A stretch of DNA of 64,000 nt, from assembly GCA_032717465.1 (NCBI GenBank), contig CM064667.1, positions 4,489,783 through 4,553,782 on the forward strand, read 5' to 3'. A program made the position numbers and the translations under genes. The first letter of the stretch is position 1, and each line of letters begins with the position of its first letter. The DNA comes from Coenobita brevimanus (taxonomy: Eukaryota > Arthropoda > Malacostraca > Decapoda > Coenobitidae). The notes beneath the pieces are model-generated. The model had not been told where the DNA came from. It saw nothing but the letters and a program-made list of their open reading frames with translations, and made no database searches. Below are positions 12,490 to 22,936 of this stretch, one piece after another.

Positions 12490-12493
12490 TTAA

Positions 12494-12918
12494 AAAGTTT
12501 TCTGTTATCTTCAATGCAGGAGTGATTCCAGTATAGTGTGGCATACTGTCAAACTGTGCCACCATTGCTGTTATCCATGTCTCCGATGCACAATAATGAG
12601 GTGGGAGGAAACTCAGAATACATTCCAGAAGTAATGTAGCAGTTACTTGATGATTACTCATGGAAGGACCATCACAGTTTAAGGGTTAAAGATTTATTAA
12701 TCATGAATATCACAATAAAGTGATATTAAATGTTAAATAAAATTGTATATTTTGTTTTTAACAGTTCATGTTGTACACAGAGATTTGCAAACAAGTCCTT
12801 AATAAGCCAAAGACACAGCATTTTTTCTTTAGCTATTTTTATATACATTTCCATATGTCTTTTATTGCAGTGCAAATTGAATAACCATGAAAATGAATCT
12901 GATTTAATTTTTTTGTAG
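12494..12918. other. No gene recognised
   Basis: A+T-rich DNA leading up to a pyrimidine-rich acceptor-like tract ending TTTTTTTGTAG at 12,918. A TTAAGGGTTAA motif at about 12,678 resembles a piggyBac-type end, but no partner end was paired with it. Confidence 0.4.
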
Positions 12919-13037
12919 ATAGTATAAATGAGCTCCATGCAAAACTAGGGTTCACTGGGCAGTGTTATGAAGTTGATGGAGATACTGGTCTAATGGCAGC
13001 TGTTGTTGCAGGTTCACAGCTGGAGTCAGAGCAGTAA
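12919..13037 (+). CDS. Possible terminal exon of an unidentified gene
   Basis: A T-rich tract followed by TAG (12,909-12,918) looks like a 3' splice acceptor. After it, the frame from 12,921 runs 38 codons to TAA at 13,035-13,037. It contains INELHAKLGFTGQC, then EVDGDTGLMAAVVAGSQLE. The composition is protein-like compared with surrounding DNA, but the stretch is short and no family is recognised. No upstream exon could be assigned with confidence. It could be a chance open frame. It lies about 1.2 kb upstream of the zinc-finger ORF on the same strand, and any connection is speculative. Confidence 0.25.
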
Positions 13038-13383
13038 AGCAGTTGGAAACACAGTCGTCATCAGTGTGTTGCCTGAGTAATGGATAATAATACAAAACAG
13101 GACTGAGGGCACATCTTGTGTTAGCATAGCCAACAACTTATGGGTTATTATCCATGTAGTGTTCTGTGGAAGATTTGTCTTTTCCCACATAGGAGCTGAT
13201 CTTGGATGATATACCTGGTGTGGTATCCATTGCAGCATCTGTTGCTGCAGAGACAATAGGTAACAGTTATTGAAATAAGGGAGACAGTGGTAATATCAGC
13301 CTGAATTAACAGCATGACTCAGCAGTGTTGGCCTGTCTGTTTAAAGTTATGGTTCAGAAGCATTTGCATGTGTTAGCAATATT

Positions 13384-14035
13384 TAATCCTTTGGCTGTGT
13401 TAGGTGATGGTCACCCTACTAATTATTCTTCGTGACACGTCAGGCAACCACGGTCCACAGCCGAAAAAAACACATTTCCATCCACTCATCTGTTGTTTTT
13501 GTATAAATACAGTAAGTTTTGATTTCCTTTATGTGCCAACAAACGTTATGTATGTGTCTAGTGTGCAGTATATATACAAGTGAAAAACCTTGCTTGAAGT
13601 AAATATCTTGTCATTATTGCAAAATTGGAGAATAGCACAAATTAATTATTTTTTCATTTTTTCCTCAGAAAATTACAATGTTCTCAAACAAATATGGTTA
13701 GTTTTGATTTCTCTTTATGTGCCAGCAAGCAGTGTACATGTGTCTAATGCAGATATACAAGTGAAAAACCATGCTTGACATAAATAATCTCATAATTATT
13801 GCAAAATTACACAGTAGTAAAAATTATTTTTGCATTTTTTTTTTTTCTTAGAAAATTATTTTTTGTAGAGAAAGGTGCATTTTTTACCATTATCACACAC
13901 ACACAAAAATGAGAACTTCAGTCATTTCCCAGTGGAAAAGTAATCACAAAGTTATATATAGCACATTAATTTTTTAGGGAATTAGGCCGCAACAAGGGGA
14001 ATGACCAAGAAATGATAGGTCGCCGCCAAAGAGTT
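13384..14035. repeat. A+T-rich repeat unit, possible MITE
   Basis: The segment begins near TCCTTTGGCTGTG and ends with the reverse complement of CTCTTTGGCGGCG, giving weak inverted ends. It contains a diverged direct duplication: about 13,516-13,675 and 13,701-13,858 both start GTTTTGATTT and share 'tatacaagtgaaaaacc.tgcttga' and 'attgcaaaatt'. No clear target duplication is visible. It may be a decayed DNA element. Confidence 0.4.
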
Positions 14036-14269
14036 GAAGGAATTATAGTCTGTGTTAAAATTTTATCCTTTTTTTTGTGTAATTGCAATTATTATCCAGT
14101 AATAGTGATGAATTATTGACAGTTATTGTTCATTGTAACGAGAGCATCTTATGACGGAGCATTGGTACAGTAAAGGTAAGTCATCATATTGGTGGTAGAG
14201 AGTAAGATTAACACCATCACAGAGTAACTGAAGTATAATGGAAGTTGAGAAAGATGGAGGAATGATATA

Positions 14270-15304
14270 ATGGAGGTGGTAAAGGAAGAACTAGATGTAA
14301 AGCTAGAGTGTAAGGCTAGTGACAGACTATTGGAGGTGGTGAAGGAAGAACCAGGTGTACAGTCAGAGTGTGAGGTGGGTGACAAAATAATGGAGGCGGT
14401 AAAGGAAGAACCAAATGTAGAGTCAGAGTGTGAGGTGGGTGACAAAATATTGGAGGTGGTAAAGGAAGAACCAGATGTATGGTCAGAATATGAGGTGAGT
14501 GACAAAATATTGGAGATTGTAAAGGAAGAAACAGATGTACAGTCAGAGTGTGAGGTGGGTGACAAAGTGTTCCTCAGTGACAATGAGACTGTCTTGGACA
14601 CAGTGTCCTCAGCTGACGTTAAGCATCTCAGATGTTTAGAGCGTGGTAAAGCATTTCCTTTTAAAAGCAGGCTTCTCCAACATGCAGTTGTTCATTCAGG
14701 AGTGAAGAATTTCAAGTGTGATGAATGTGGTAAACGATTTGCAAAGAAAGGTGTTCTCACCAAACACCTATTAATTCATTCAGGAGAGAAGAATTTCAAG
14801 TGTGATGAATGTGGTAAACGATTTGCACAGAAGGGTGATCTCACCAGACACCAGTTCAGTCATTCAGGAGTGAAGAATATCAAGTGTGATGCATGTGGTA
14901 AACGATTTGCACGGAAAGGTAATCTCACCAAACACCTATTAATTCATTCAGGAATGAAGAATTTCAAGTGTGATGAATGTGGTAAACTATTTGCACGGAA
15001 GTTTAATCTCAGTCAACACCTGTTAATTCATTCAGGAGTGAAGAATTTCAAGTGTGATGAATGTGGTAAACGATTTGCAAAGAAGAGTGATCTCACCAAA
15101 CACCTGTTAATCCACTCAGGAGTGAAGACTTTCCAGTGTGATCAATGTGGTAAACTATTTGCACAGAAGAGTAATCTCTCTCCTCACCTATTAATTCATT
15201 CAGGAGTGAAGAATTTTAAGTGTTATGAATGTGGTAAGCAGTTTATTCAGAAAAGTCATCTCGCCAAACACATATCAAATCATTGTAGAGGGAAGAGTGT
15301 CTAG
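14270..15304 (+). CDS. C2H2 zinc-finger protein with five VKEEP repeats (344 aa)
   Basis: A single uninterrupted ORF starting at ATG 14,270 and ending TAG 15,302-15,304. Residues 1-100 are five exact-length 20-residue repeats (60 bp each) centred on VVKEEP.V.SECEVGDKI. Each repeat carries a VKEE match to the SUMO acceptor consensus (hydrophobic-Lys-x-Glu). After a short acidic linker there is a degenerate finger (122-142, second Cys replaced) and then seven complete C2H2 fingers at 150-170, 178-198, 206-226, 234-254, 262-282, 290-310 and 318-338. Each has C-x2-C-x12-H-x3-H spacing and HSGVKNF-type linkers instead of TGEKPY. The likely role is sequence-specific DNA binding in the nucleus, possibly repression through SUMO; that is inferred from family knowledge. 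Upstream exons may exist. The stop is probably a recent truncation, because decayed fingers continue downstream. Confidence 0.8.
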   Translation: MEVVKEELDVKLECKASDRLLEVVKEEPGVQSECEVGDKIMEAVKEEPNVESECEVGDKILEVVKEEPDVWSEYEVSDKILEIVKEETDVQSECEVGDKVFLSDNETVLDTVSSADVKHLRCLERGKAFPFKSRLLQHAVVHSGVKNFKCDECGKRFAKKGVLTKHLLIHSGEKNFKCDECGKRFAQKGDLTRHQFSHSGVKNIKCDACGKRFARKGNLTKHLLIHSGMKNFKCDECGKLFARKFNLSQHLLIHSGVKNFKCDECGKRFAKKSDLTKHLLIHSGVKTFQCDQCGKLFAQKSNLSPHLLIHSGVKNFKCYECGKQFIQKSHLAKHISNHCRGKSV

Positions 15305-15535
15305 TGTGCTTAATGTGGATCTTACCAAACACCTGTTAATCCACTCAGGAGTGAAGACTTTCCAGTGTGATCAATGTGGTAAACTATTTGCACAGAAGGG
15401 TAATCTCTCTCATCACCTATTAATTCATTCAGGAGTGAAGAATTTTAAGTGTCATGAATGTGGTAAGCAGTTTATTCAGAAAAGTCATCTCGCCAAACAC
15501 ATATCAAATCATTGTAGAGGGAAGAGTGTCTAGTG
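15305..15535 (+). repeat. 229-bp tandem duplication of the last two zinc fingers
   Basis: The block containing fingers 6 and 7 and the stop (about 15,093-15,315) is repeated with a spacing of 229 bp. For example, 'gtgaagactttccagtgtga' occurs at 15,122 and 15,351. Because 229 is not a multiple of three, the second copy lies in a different frame and behind the stop, so it is not part of the ORF. It has few differences, such as tgttat to tgtcat in the last finger, which indicates a recent duplication. Confidence 0.9.
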
Positions 15536-15800
15536 TGCTTAATGTGGTAAACGGTTGACTCAGTTGATGTCATCCGACACTGGTTAATTCATTAAGGAGT
15601 GAAGAAATTCAAGTGTGATGAATAGGGTAAATTGTTTTATTATAAGATCTCTCCAGTATCAGTTCAGGAGTGAAAAAAATTGAAAGGTGATGACTGGAAA
15701 ACTGTGTAGAAAAAATTCTTATTCACTTGGCATTCAGGTGTGAAAACAATTATATAGTTATGATAAATGTGGTAAAGCTGTAGAAGAAATCAGGCTTTAA
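15536..15800 (+). pseudogene. Decayed zinc-finger coding relic
   Basis: Downstream of the duplicated block the sequence still shows finger fragments: a Cys-Gly-Lys-Arg segment, then 'ggagtgaagaaattcaagtgtgatgaa', then 'ggtgtgaaaacaa' and 'tgataaatgtggtaaagc'. Stops and indels interrupt them. In the frame of the last finger, TAG and TAA occur where neighbouring fingers encode Gln-like codons, consistent with C-to-T nonsense changes. This suggests the ancestral protein had several more fingers. Confidence 0.7.
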
Positions 15801-16303
15801 CCATGCATGGCTCCCATCACTAACAAGTGAGGGAGAAGACATGGATTATCTCCCAGGCTGGATTTCCAATGTAACAGAAAATTTTAAAAAGTGGGTTGTA
15901 GAAAAAAAAAGAAAAGAAAAAAAAAAGTGTCCTTTGGTGTGTAGTGTCCCTTTAGCTACTATTGGTATTTGTGGCAGGCCACCCCTCATACAGTGTGTCA
16001 TACGATCTACTGAGCCAAGACATTATTAACCATGAGTGATAATGTGAAAATATAGATACAGTAAACCCTCGATATAACAAACAATGAATTTCAGTTTTAA
16101 CAACCACCTTGAGTTGGCCGAACATTATGTTCTTTTTACAAACTTTGTTTGGTAGTAGAATGGACATGCAGGAAACACCCACCAGTGTGGTTCCCCCCCC
16201 CACACACACACACGCACACTGTGTATGTGCATCAGACACATGTTTAATGTACATGCAGCTGTTCTGTACTCTTTGCATTGCTATACTTGTAGTGCCATAA
16301 TTT
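15801..16303. other. No gene recognised
   Basis: About 500 bp of A+T-rich DNA downstream of the zinc-finger relic. It includes an A-rich run near 15,902-15,927 and a C-run/(CA)n tract at about 16,191-16,212. Confidence 0.5.
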
Positions 16304-16510
16304 TAAGTTAAGCAATGTTGGGTCTGGTTAGTACTTGGATGGGTGACCACCTGGGAACACCAGATGCTGTTGGCATAACATTCTCCCTACGTGTCAAGTG
16401 GGGTTGGTGGAGGATTAGTGCCCCTTCCAGTAAAACAATTAACTCTGAGCCCTTGGCCACCCCGTTTGGGATACATGGCGTCTGGCAATGAATGAAAAAA
16501 TGAATGAATG
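16304..16510 (+). mobile_element. 5S-rRNA-derived SINE (5'-truncated)
   Basis: Positions 16,304-16,373 match the 3' half of 5S rRNA: AAGTTAAGCAATG (A-box region), TTAGTACTTGGATGGG and GACCACCTGGGAAC (internal control region), ending TGCTGTTGGC. An unrelated tail of about 130 bp follows, identical in type to the copy at 27,139, and ends in GAATGAATG repeats. The 5S head plus non-5S tail defines a SINE3-type element transcribed by RNA polymerase III. This copy lacks the first half of the 5S head. Confidence 0.85.
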
Positions 16511-17619
16511 TTAGTGTAAGTCTTGTAAGTGTAATTTTAAGCTTAGGTATATAGTTCATACGATCATAATTTAGCTGTTAAGTCCTAAATTTAAGTTTAA
16601 TCTTAGTTGATAATCATATTATGAACATGATTCTGTTATTGATAGTATTGAATTGAGTATTGGTGTATATATGATTAACTTTTATTACATATGAAGCAGC
16701 TGGTATTAACAAAGACGTGTAACCGCGGAAATTTTATTAGGGATTAATAGTCGTGAATGCCTTTCTTCATATTCTGATCAAGAGATTTATATGTCAGTGT
16801 TAATAGTGCTCCCCTTTTGAACTATGCAGTAGTGGATTGAGAGTTGTTTGAAATAAGATTGTTGATGATAGTCATTATTGAAGCGCAAAATTCATGTTAT
16901 TGGAGTTGTGTTTAGTCACGTAGGCGCATGAACCTTGCATGGTAATAAAATTGTTCCGATTCCTAATTGATTTGGCTTCATTATGATTAAAGTTCCTTTA
17001 TGCCTAATACAAAAAATTTTAAACATCATAAGTCACTTATCTATGTATGTGGAGTGCAAACGTATCTTTCATATTCTTTGGAGATCTTAGAAGAGTCAAT
17101 ACTATAACAAGGTAATAAATTAAAGTTTTAGCTGATTCCCAAATACTGTGATGATGTAGTATATACAGTGGGGAGCCTCGCCAATCAGTGAGATTGCCGC
17201 TCCTCTCTTCATCGTTCACTAGTTAGTGCCGAACTTTCATCCCCCCCCCCCCTTTTTCCTCAAGTAATAAGTCCTCATACATGTGAGTTAAATTGGTGAT
17301 ATTTCCCCTGATCCCACTTGTACTGAATAAAGAGATCGCTGCTTCTCTCTTCGTCATTCACAGATCTTGCGTTCAAGCCACTGCCTAACCTCTAACACTA
17401 AATCACACACCCTCCCTTTTTTCTTAGTTCATCCAATCAGAGTGCTTATTGGCTGGTCCATTTGATTGCTGTCCATTTGAATACTTTATTCAGTTGTGTA
17501 TGATTCTTGAGTTGTATCTATTTAGTCTTACAAGAATATCTTTGGTGGTAATCTATAGGTTTCTTCCCAAAGAGTTCAACTGAGACCACAGGATTAATAT
17601 ATCCAGATGTATTCTTTGT
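16511..17619. other. No gene recognised
   Basis: About 1.1 kb of A+T-rich DNA with a C homopolymer at about 17,240-17,251. There is no supported ORF, RNA gene or mobile element. Confidence 0.5.
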
Positions 17620-18125
17620 GGTAGGTGGGGGCGCTCACCATCCACTCACTCGATGTAGTGCTGTTCTCGGTTGTCTGCCCTTTTCTCTCCATCCTTCTTT
17701 CCTTCCATTCTCTTCTTTCTTTCCTTCATTCTTTCCTTGTTGTTCTTCTGCCTATGGGTGACTTTACACTCCCTCTTCTGTCTTTCCTTCATTCTTTCCA
17801 CTTCCTTCAGCCTGTGGGTGGCTACACTGAGTGACAAGCCAAATGGTTGTGTGTGCACCAGGAAACCATTTACTATGCTGGGTGGTAACTATATAACCAA
17901 ATTTTGGCACCTGGTGGTTTAGTGGGTAATTATTGTGCTCCAATCGAATTGAGCCAGTGAAGGTTTATATCCAAGGGGTGGTTGGGGTTGATTGCTCATG
18001 TAATGCCACTTGGGGATGAGTGAGGCTGGTCACTCTCATCTTAAATGTTGGGACCAACTGCCTGGCCCCGGGCTTCTACGCTCCTCATGGGGCAGTGTAG
18101 GCTTGGATGATGATGATGATGATCA
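17620..18125 (+). mobile_element. tRNA-derived SINE copy 1
   Basis: It matches copies at 23,186-23,515 (minus) and 24,465-24,955 (plus). The core has a pol III A-box-like TGGTTTAGTGG (17,915-17,925) and a B-box-like GGTTTATATCC (17,962-17,972), spaced as in tRNA genes. An upstream head contains 'gtgggggcgctcaccatccac' and a pyrimidine-rich, repeat-expanded segment. The body ends in (GAT)n at 18,108-18,124. No cloverleaf can be folded over the whole region, so it is a SINE rather than a tRNA gene. Confidence 0.75.
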
Positions 18126-18369
18126 GTATTCTTTGAATAATAATGTAGGTCGTAAAGATTCATAATTCTGGAGTTACAGACCTACTTATATTTTGTCTGC
18201 TTATGTTCATTCACAGTTTGAAGAGAAATCTGTCTACAATTCTTAATGTTTAGTAAATCTTAGGTTAGGTCATTTCGAGTTTCAATTTTGCCATCCTCTA
18301 AAAAGTGGTACAGACAAGATTGAGTGGCCTGCAAAGAGTACTAATATCTATTCTGGTCACGCACTTTCA

Positions 18370-18545
18370 TATCAGATGACACTACCCCATTTCCCATAAT
18401 TCCTAAAATTCTCAAATAATATCATGCTACCCTGTTTTATATAATCAAATAAGATCACACTACCCTATTACCCAAAACCCCTAAAACTCTCAAAGAAGAT
18501 CACGCTACCCAGTTTCGCATAATCTCTAAAATTCTGACTAATTTT
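18370..18545. repeat. Three diverged 55-65-bp tandem units
   Basis: Repeated 'gatcacactaccc.att.cccaaaa' and 'cctaaaattctcaaa.aagatca' motifs in tandem, starting near 18,375, 18,428 and 18,490. No coding signal. Confidence 0.6.
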
Positions 18546-18599
18546 GATCATTACACTGGTGAGTCTGAATTTTTCCTGCATTACATACTCAATTATGTA

Positions 18600-19060
18600 A
18601 TACAGTATTTACTGTAATGTAACAGTTAATGTACAGTGAGTTTACCCACACTTTCCCTGTAAATACTGAACAACAAATGTACAGCAGTGTATAGGCAGTG
18701 TACAATATAGGGCAGGATTGTGGTGGTTATCAATGACTATCTGTGCCAGGGGTGGAATGCAGTTTATGTTTAAAATACATGCAGGTGTTCTGTACTGTTT
18801 GCTTTGCTCTTCTCTGATATGCAGTATTTACTGTAATGTAACAGGTAATTTACAGTGTGAGTTTTCTTTACCCACATTTTCCCTGTAAATACTGAATGAC
18901 AAATGTTCATAGATTTATCCAAGGCCTACTTGCAGTCTTTATTTTCAGTGCAATTACTTCCTGAAAGGTAAGAATTAACATATAATTTATGTAAAGCCTA
19001 TTTGCAGTTCTTGTTTGCAGTGCAGTTACTCCCAGAAAGGTAAGATTAAACACGTCTGTT
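18600..19060. repeat. Two sets of direct repeats
   Basis: 'cagtatttactgtaatgtaacag' followed by 'ttccctgtaaatactgaa' occurs at about 18,604-18,672 and again at about 18,823-18,892. A second pair, 'cctacttgcagtctt...cctgaaaggtaag' and 'cctatttgcagttctt...cccagaaaggtaag', lies at about 18,925-18,972 and 19,000-19,045. These may be internal repeats of an unrecognised element. Confidence 0.6.
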
Positions 19061-19211
19061 AGTAAATAGAGCATTCATTGAGAAAAAGAACCATTTAGAC
19101 CTACCTGTATGTTATTGTGTATGAGTATACAGCCGATCAATGCTGTATATCTAACCATCGTTTCGTTTTCGTTTTTAAAGACTCCAACATGCTTGCATGT
19201 GTCGGCCTTGG

Positions 19212-20663
19212 TCACCTAATGGCGGCTCTCCACGCTGCACGATCCATTGCAGCCTCCCTGTTCAGTCCCTTAACCCTAAGGTCACACTTAATGACCTCGT
19301 CCCATGTCTTTCTCGGTCTACCCCTCATAACCCCACCCCCAATATTAACACTTCTCACCTTCCTCACCCAATTATCATCCCCCATCCTCTCCACATGTCC
19401 AAACCACCTCAATCTACCTCTCCTCATCACAACACCAATACACTCCAGTCCCATCCTACCTCTCAACTCTTCCTTTGTAAACCCAGCCCCTCCAGGCCTT
19501 GGATGCAGGGACGCACTGCACATCCACCTAATCATTGTCATTTCTGTACGTCTGAGCCGGCGAATGTCTTCCTCCTTCACTGCCCAGGTCTCACTGCCAT
19601 ACAGCATTACACTCCTAACACACGCTGCATACAAAGACCCCTTAGCACGTAGGGAGAGCCCCCTCAATGTCAGGAGAGGCAAGAGCTCCCTGAACTTCTT
19701 CCAACCACTTCTCACCCTAGCCACAGAGCTAGCTCCAGCCCCACCTCCAGCACACAACATGTCTCCTAAATAACAAAACTCTTCCACACACTCAAGAGAT
19801 TCTCCAGCAAGTTCAATCCTTTCACGTCTGACGATCTCCACCTGCTCACCCCAGCACGCCGTACACATAAAATCAGCATTATCTCGCAGTCTACCTCTGA
19901 TACCACTACATTTCTTGTGCACCCATTTATCACACACACCGCACAAGATGGAATTACTTCCCACGCTCTTGTGGCAAACTGCACATGGCCACTCTCCCTC
20001 GTCTTTGACAGTACCGCCACCAACCCTAGATATCATCACTTTTGTTTTATCTGCATTTACCCTTAAACCCTTTTGCCCCATACCATCTCTCCACTTCCTA
20101 AACCTTTCCTCCGCCTCCCTTTCATTCTCTGCAATCAACACCAAATCATCAGCATACAACAACTCCCACGGGAGTCCGTTTCTAAAGTCACGTGAAAGGG
20201 CTTCAAGTACCATGATAAACAACATGGGACTCAAGACTGACCCCTGATGCACACCAACATTCACGGAAAACTCATCACTCATATCTCCATTCACTCTCAC
20301 CTGGGTGTGAGCGCCCACATACATGGCCATAACCACCCTAACCAGCCACTCCTCCAAGCCAAGCTTTCTCATTGCCCACTTCACCACCTCTCTAGGGACT
20401 CTGTCAAAGGCCTTTTCCAAATCAACAAAAACAAAATAAAGATCCCTTCTCCTACCAATATATTTTTCCAGAAGCTGTCGAACAATGAATATGGCATCAG
20501 TGGTCCCCCTACCTGGCATAAACCCAAACTGCATCTCATCAATATTCACTCTTTCTCTAATCATACCTTCTAAAACTCTCTCCATTACCTTCATTATCTG
20601 ATCTAAAAGCTTTATACCTCTATAATTTCCTCTTTCCAGGGCATCACCCTTCCCTTTATACAC
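19212..20663 (-). pseudogene. LINE reverse transcriptase with PHD-like finger (483 aa frame)
   Basis: The frame contains RT motifs: FVDLEKAFDRV (about 79-89), VHQGSVLSP (138-146) and the catalytic box YADD (170-173). After the RT comes a Cys4-His-Cys3 cluster at residues 227-270 (C227-x2-C230-x10-C241-x2-C244-x4-H249-x2-C252-x14-C267-x2-C270), which fits a PHD-type zinc-binding fold. A C-terminal region with LYGSETWAVK and WFGHVERM follows; that segment is common in metazoan LINE proteins. The N-terminal RT motifs lie in another frame upstream (20,681-21,163), so this is part of a broken protein rather than a gene with its own start. Confidence 0.85.
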
Positions 20664-20680
20664 ATTTACAATTACACTCT

Positions 20681-21559
20681 TCAGCCAATCATCTGGGACA
20701 ACACACTCATAATATTCCTATTTATTAGGTCAGTGACTAAACTCACCCCTATATCGCCTGAGGCCTTCAACATTTCGGCAGTCAACCCAGACACACCTGC
20801 TGCCTTCCCCACCCTCATCCTGCCTATTGCCTCACTCACAGTAGCAGTATCAATCAAAGGCCAAGGGCCAGACACTGGATCTGCTGGCTCCAAACCTTCC
20901 CTGTCCCAGTCAAACTCCTCATTCAATAACTGGTTATAATGCTCTCTCCATGCATCTTTAATATCCTCACTGTTCACCACTACCCTTCCTTCATCATTCT
21001 TCACACACTGCTCACCTATGATATCCCGATTATCCCTCTTCACCTGACCTGCCACCCTAAATATATTTTTCCTTTCCCCATGATTTAGGTTATCAAGTAA
21101 TTGTCTCTGTGACTCGGACTTTGCCCTGTATACCTCTCTCCTAGCCCTACGCTTGGCAGCCAAATATTCCTCTTTGCTACCACCCTTCTTCCATTCCCGG
21201 AAAAGCCTTCTTTTCTCCTTAATTGCAGCTTCTACACCCTCATCCCACCACCAAGTTACTTTATGTCTTGGTGGTCATCTTGTCCAGCCGCATGTTACAT
21301 CAGTAACTCTCAAGAAATTGTTCTTGAGGGCTCTGTACTGTTCATTAACGCCTCTGTCTACAGCTCCCTGTTCAGCCACTACTCTCCTCAACTCGCTATA
21401 GAAGGCATCCCTTACTACTTGGTTTTTCAGCTTCCATATTTTCCTCCTAGGTACATAAGTCCTCTTTTTCATCACTTGTTCTTTAAGCACCATATCACAA
21501 ATCAATAGTTTGTGCTGCTGCACACACTTCTCACTTCCTATAACTTTAACATCCCTCAC
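20681..21559 (-). pseudogene. LINE copy 2, linker and N-terminal RT frames
   Basis: Two minus frames (21,275-21,559 and 20,681-21,163) encode MRDVKVIGSEKCVQQHKLL (endonuclease tail), the basic linker RRKIWKLKNQ, then KRRARREVYRAKSE and the start of RT (RVGKAAGVSGLTAEMLKASG). An in-frame stop near 21,285 and a small deletion near 20,700 separate them from the 483-residue frame. Confidence 0.8.
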
Positions 21560-21655
21560 TAACCTCCTATCGGCCCTCCTAACCAGAAAATAATCTATCT
21601 GACTGCTATTTCCCCCAGACTCATACGTAATTAACCTACTGTCTCTTTTCCTTCA

Positions 21656-22173
21656 TTGTTTGGTAAAAGCCACATTGCCCAGGAAATTACTGAACAGCAT
21701 TGTGTTTGGCTTTAACGTCAAGGGTCTGGTACCAATTAGTTCGTTATATCAAGAGGGCTGTTCACTGTGATGGTTGTACAGCAGTACAGGGCATTCAGTA
21801 CACAATAAATTGGGCAGCAAGGTGCACTATATCCTACACAACATCTGTACACAAAAATATTGTACATATATTTATTGTTGCTCTTTATGTGCAGCAGCTT
21901 ACCTTATTGTATGACATTTTATTATGGGATAATGATGTCTAAGCACATAGCAAGTGCTCCACCTTGTAGTGAGAGTAATCTTTTTCACTTTACTGGGACA
22001 GGGCTAATGGAACACAATTTTTACAGTGCTTTTGCCTCAAGTTTTCCTCTATTTTTGTCATGGGGGGAGTACTTTCATTGCAAGGAAGAGCACTAGCTGG
22101 GTGCTTAGATCACTAATGTCAAGTATGTCATGAAAATGCAGGGCAAAAATCAAGTAAGAGATGCCACCCTCAA
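21656..22173. other. No gene recognised
   Basis: About 500 bp of A+T-rich DNA between the LINE and a TTAA-type element. No supported coding or RNA feature. Confidence 0.5.
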
Positions 22174-22936
22174 CCCTCCGCGTCCCATTGACGTACATAT
22201 GCGCCCATATGTTTTGTCACTGTGACTCCCATTGACGTTTATAAATTCGCTGCAATTGCAAGATCTGTCATTTGCACATTTTTCAAATTTTATGCGTGAT
22301 TTTTGGTACGTATACGCAGGACACCTTCCTCTACCCAAGGCCAGGTTAGGACAGTGCCTTACCCCACATGACCTTCCCCCCTGCAAGCCATTGTCTCAGC
22401 AACTCACCTGTTGCCAGTGACCTGGCCAGTAAAGACATGTTGCGCCACTGTACAAAATTCAAGGCGAGAGTGATTCCCCAATTGATGACAATGTGGAGGA
22501 CAAAGTTTATGTGGCATTAGAGGAAGAAATGTGCAGAAGTGATGAGTAGCTAATGTCGCCAAAAAAGGTGCGGTATGTTGATGTGTTTGTTGAGTGAAAC
22601 AATGTTTATATCGCGTATATTATTGTGTGAAAACCAATATACTCTTGTACTACATAAAAATTCATACCAAATAAATAAATATCTACCTATTCTGAGTGGT
22701 TTGCAGCAGCTATCCCTCCCATAGAAAACATCTTTGGAGCCAGGCTCGATAGAACACAGTACCAGGTGAGGGTTGGGTCACCTGTACCAGGCATTTCTAA
22801 GCTTAGGTTAGCTCTCTCTCTCTTTGAATTTTCGATCTTTCTCATAAAAAGTGGAGGTTTTAGCCAAAAAAAAGTTTTGAAAATCTGCCTGGAGTGGGGG
22901 AGGTCATTGGTGAAAAATCTGCTGGGATGTGGCGGG
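22174..22936. mobile_element. piggyBac-type MITE, diverged TIRs
   Basis: A 763-bp unit beginning CCCTCCGCGTCCCA after TCAA (22,170-22,173) and ending with the reverse complement of CCCGCCACATCCCA before TTAA (22,937-22,940). The ends match at 10 of 14 positions. The left target site is TCAA, one change from TTAA. No transposase. The weaker ends mean lower confidence than for the elements at 10,324 and 25,836. Confidence 0.55.

Larger units (their letters stand above)
19165..21655 (-). mobile_element. LINE copy 2 (5'-truncated, near-complete RT)
   Basis: Same family as the copy at 701-5345, but uninterrupted. Protein order on the minus strand is: endonuclease tail (from 21,655), linker, RT, PHD-like cluster, C-terminal domain, then a 3' end near 19,165. 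It is truncated inside the endonuclease at 21,655. Damage includes a TGA near 21,285 where the sister copy encodes Gly, a frameshift near 20,700 just before the RT ORF, and loss of the 5' end. It therefore cannot move itself. It provides the empty-site reference for the 2.28 kb TTAA element in copy 1. Confidence 0.9.

Noticed and set aside
12676..12690. Another piggyBac-type end (TTAAGGGTTAA)
   Set aside because: No matching opposite end could be paired with it.
17905..17980. tRNA gene
   Set aside because: Only box-like motifs are present; no cloverleaf or anticodon stem is convincing, and the unit is repeated with a SINE body.
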